This document shows, piece by piece, positions 4,957-5,956 of a DNA stretch of 5,956 nucleotides. The notes under the pieces were generated by a model, which searched no databases, was not told the origin of the DNA, and saw nothing but the letters and a program-made list of their open reading frames with translations. This stretch comes from Actinomycetes bacterium (GTDB taxonomy: Bacteria > Actinomycetota > Actinomycetes > Actinomycetales > Microbacteriaceae): positions 1-5,956 of the forward strand of contig JAUHVN010000185.1 of assembly GCA_030425055.1 (NCBI GenBank), in the 5' to 3' direction. The translations under genes were made by a program, and so were the position numbers. The stretch's first letter is position 1; every line of letters starts with the position of its first letter.

Positions 4957-5956
4957 CGGACCTCGGCCTCCTCGGTGGCGGTGACGGGCAGCTTGATGAT
5001 GAACGTCGATCCTGCCCCGACGGTCGAGTGCAGCGCCAGCTCACCACCGTGCGCCCGCACGATGTCGCGGCTGATGGCCAGGCCGAGACCGGTGCCGGTG
5101 CCCCGTGCGGCGCCGGCGCGATAGTACCGCTGGAAGAGCCGGGCGCGTTCGTCGTCGCCGATGCCCGGGCCGGTGTCGCGGACGACGATCCACGTGTGCC
5201 GGCCGTCGGTCGTGGTGCCGAGGAAGACCGATCCCTCGTCGCGGTTGTAGGCGATCGCGTTCGACACGAGGTTGTCGATCACCTGGCGGATGCGCAGCGC
5301 GTCGGCCCACGCGACGGCGGGCTCGATGCCTTCGGTGTCGATCACCACGCCCTTGGCGTCGGCCCGCGGCGCCGCCGCCTCGGCCGCCGCCACGAGGATC
5401 TCGGCGACATCGATCCGCTCGGGTGCGATGGCGAGCTCGACCGAGGTCGACGACGAGCTCGAGGCGGCGAGGATGTCGGCGACGATTCCGAGCAGCCGCT
5501 CGGCGTTGCGCTCCGCGATCTCGACCTTGGAGCGCGCGCGCTCGGGGACCTCGACGTCGTCGAGGACGAGGTCGAGATAGCCCAGGATCGACGTCAGCGG
5601 AGTGCGCAGCTCGTGCGAGACGCTCGCGACGAGGTCGTCCCGCGCGCGCAGCGCCGTGAGTTCGCTCGTGACGTCGCGCGAGATGACGACCGCACCGGCG
5701 TCGGCTCCCGTGGACTCGGTGAGGCGCCGCGCGGTGACGCTCAGGGCGCGGCGCGGCCCCTCGGGCGGGCCGAACCACACCAGCTGGCCGTCGAACGCCT
5801 CGCCCCGCAGGGCACGCTCGAGCGGAAGTTCGTCGCGCGGCAGCGGCGTCACGCCGTCGTCGCGGTAGGCCGGGTTCTCGGCCTCGTCGTCGCGACCGGC
5901 CTGCTGCAATCGCCCGTGAGCCTCGTTCGTGATGGCGACGGTGCCGTCGGGGGCGA
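4953..5956 (-). CDS. PAS-domain sensor histidine kinase (partial, 5' end outside the window)
   Basis: The visible 333 residues (numbered from the window edge) are the C-terminal part of a sensor kinase. Residues 1-95 resemble a PAS domain, from APDGTVAITNEAHGRL to RALSVTARRL and AGAVVISRDVTSE. The dimerisation/phospho-acceptor domain has VASVSHELRTPLTSILGYLDL with the acceptor His at 114. The ATPase domain shows the N box (DNLVSNAIAYN, about 227-236), G1 (RDTGPGIG, about 259-266), G2 (GTGTGLGLAIS, about 285-295) and G3 (GAGS, about 313-316), all intact. No membrane helix is visible in this part. Reading stays open to the edge; a TTG at 5909 is inside the PAS domain and is not the start. A serine run (ASSSSSTS) links the acceptor helices to the ATPase domain. 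Its stop overlaps the start of the pseudo-GGDEF gene. The probable partner is the convergent OmpR-type regulator. Confidence 0.96.
   Translation of the reverse strand, partial: APDGTVAITNEAHGRLQQAGRDDEAENPAYRDDGVTPLPRDELPLERALRGEAFDGQLVWFGPPEGPRRALSVTARRLTESTGADAGAVVISRDVTSELTALRARDDLVASVSHELRTPLTSILGYLDLVLDDVEVPERARSKVEIAERNAERLLGIVADILAASSSSSTSVELAIAPERIDVAEILVAAAEAAAPRADAKGVVIDTEGIEPAVAWADALRIRQVIDNLVSNAIAYNRDEGSVFLGTTTDGRHTWIVVRDTGPGIGDDERARLFQRYYRAGAARGTGTGLGLAISRDIVRAHGGELALHSTVGAGSTFIIKLPVTATEEAEVR

Noticed and set aside
3890..5047. Second minus-strand frame (385 codons) overlapping the pseudo-GGDEF gene
   Set aside because: Arg-rich shadow in another frame of the membrane protein gene, with no domain or start support.
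2047..5124. Very long plus-strand open frame (1025 codons)
   Set aside because: It runs antisense through coaE and the two minus-strand signalling genes and out of frame through the regulator; its product is low-complexity Arg/Gly/Asp-rich. It is a by-product of high GC.
1..5956. tRNA, rRNA, CRISPR array, insertion sequence or prophage signs
   Set aside because: None of their hallmarks were seen on either strand; composition is uniform, with no sign of recent transfer.

Overview
The window is high-GC (roughly 70% by eye), with GTG starts, few A/T third positions and several extended -10 type promoters directly against start codons. UvrB and CoaE have an actinobacterial look, and the gene order coaE - (small genes) - uvrB is the one known from Actinomycetota. 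I infer a Microbacteriaceae-like organism (Microbacterium or a relative); this is inference, not a database result.

Left half (1-2598), housekeeping: the 5' third of uvrB (minus strand, runs off the left edge); a 208-residue protein of unknown function with a Gly/Asp/Phe-rich tail (minus); a divergent DUF4126-type membrane protein (plus); and coaE, dephospho-CoA kinase (minus), convergent with the DUF4126 gene. Three of these genes (uvrB, the DUF4126 gene, probably coaE) have a -10-like hexamer 6-7 nt before the start codon and no Shine-Dalgarno, as expected of leaderless mRNAs.

Middle (2599-3043): 445 bases with no confident gene. It contains the coaE promoter, a cluster of long GC-rich inverted repeats including two 11-bp pairings that exclude each other, a doubtful 66-codon reading frame with a good ribosome site, and a clear TATCAT -10 box before the response regulator gene.

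Right half (3044-5956), signalling locus: an OmpR/PhoB-type response regulator (plus) faces a two-gene minus-strand operon, in which a PAS-containing histidine kinase (5' end outside the window) overlaps by 4 nt a seven-helix membrane protein with a degenerate GGDEF domain. The response regulator and the GGDEF-like gene end tail to tail with two bases between their stop codons. The likely working unit is kinase -> response regulator, with the membrane pseudo-GGDEF protein, translated in step with the kinase, as candidate membrane partner or modulator. This convergent three-part layout is the most unusual thing in the window.
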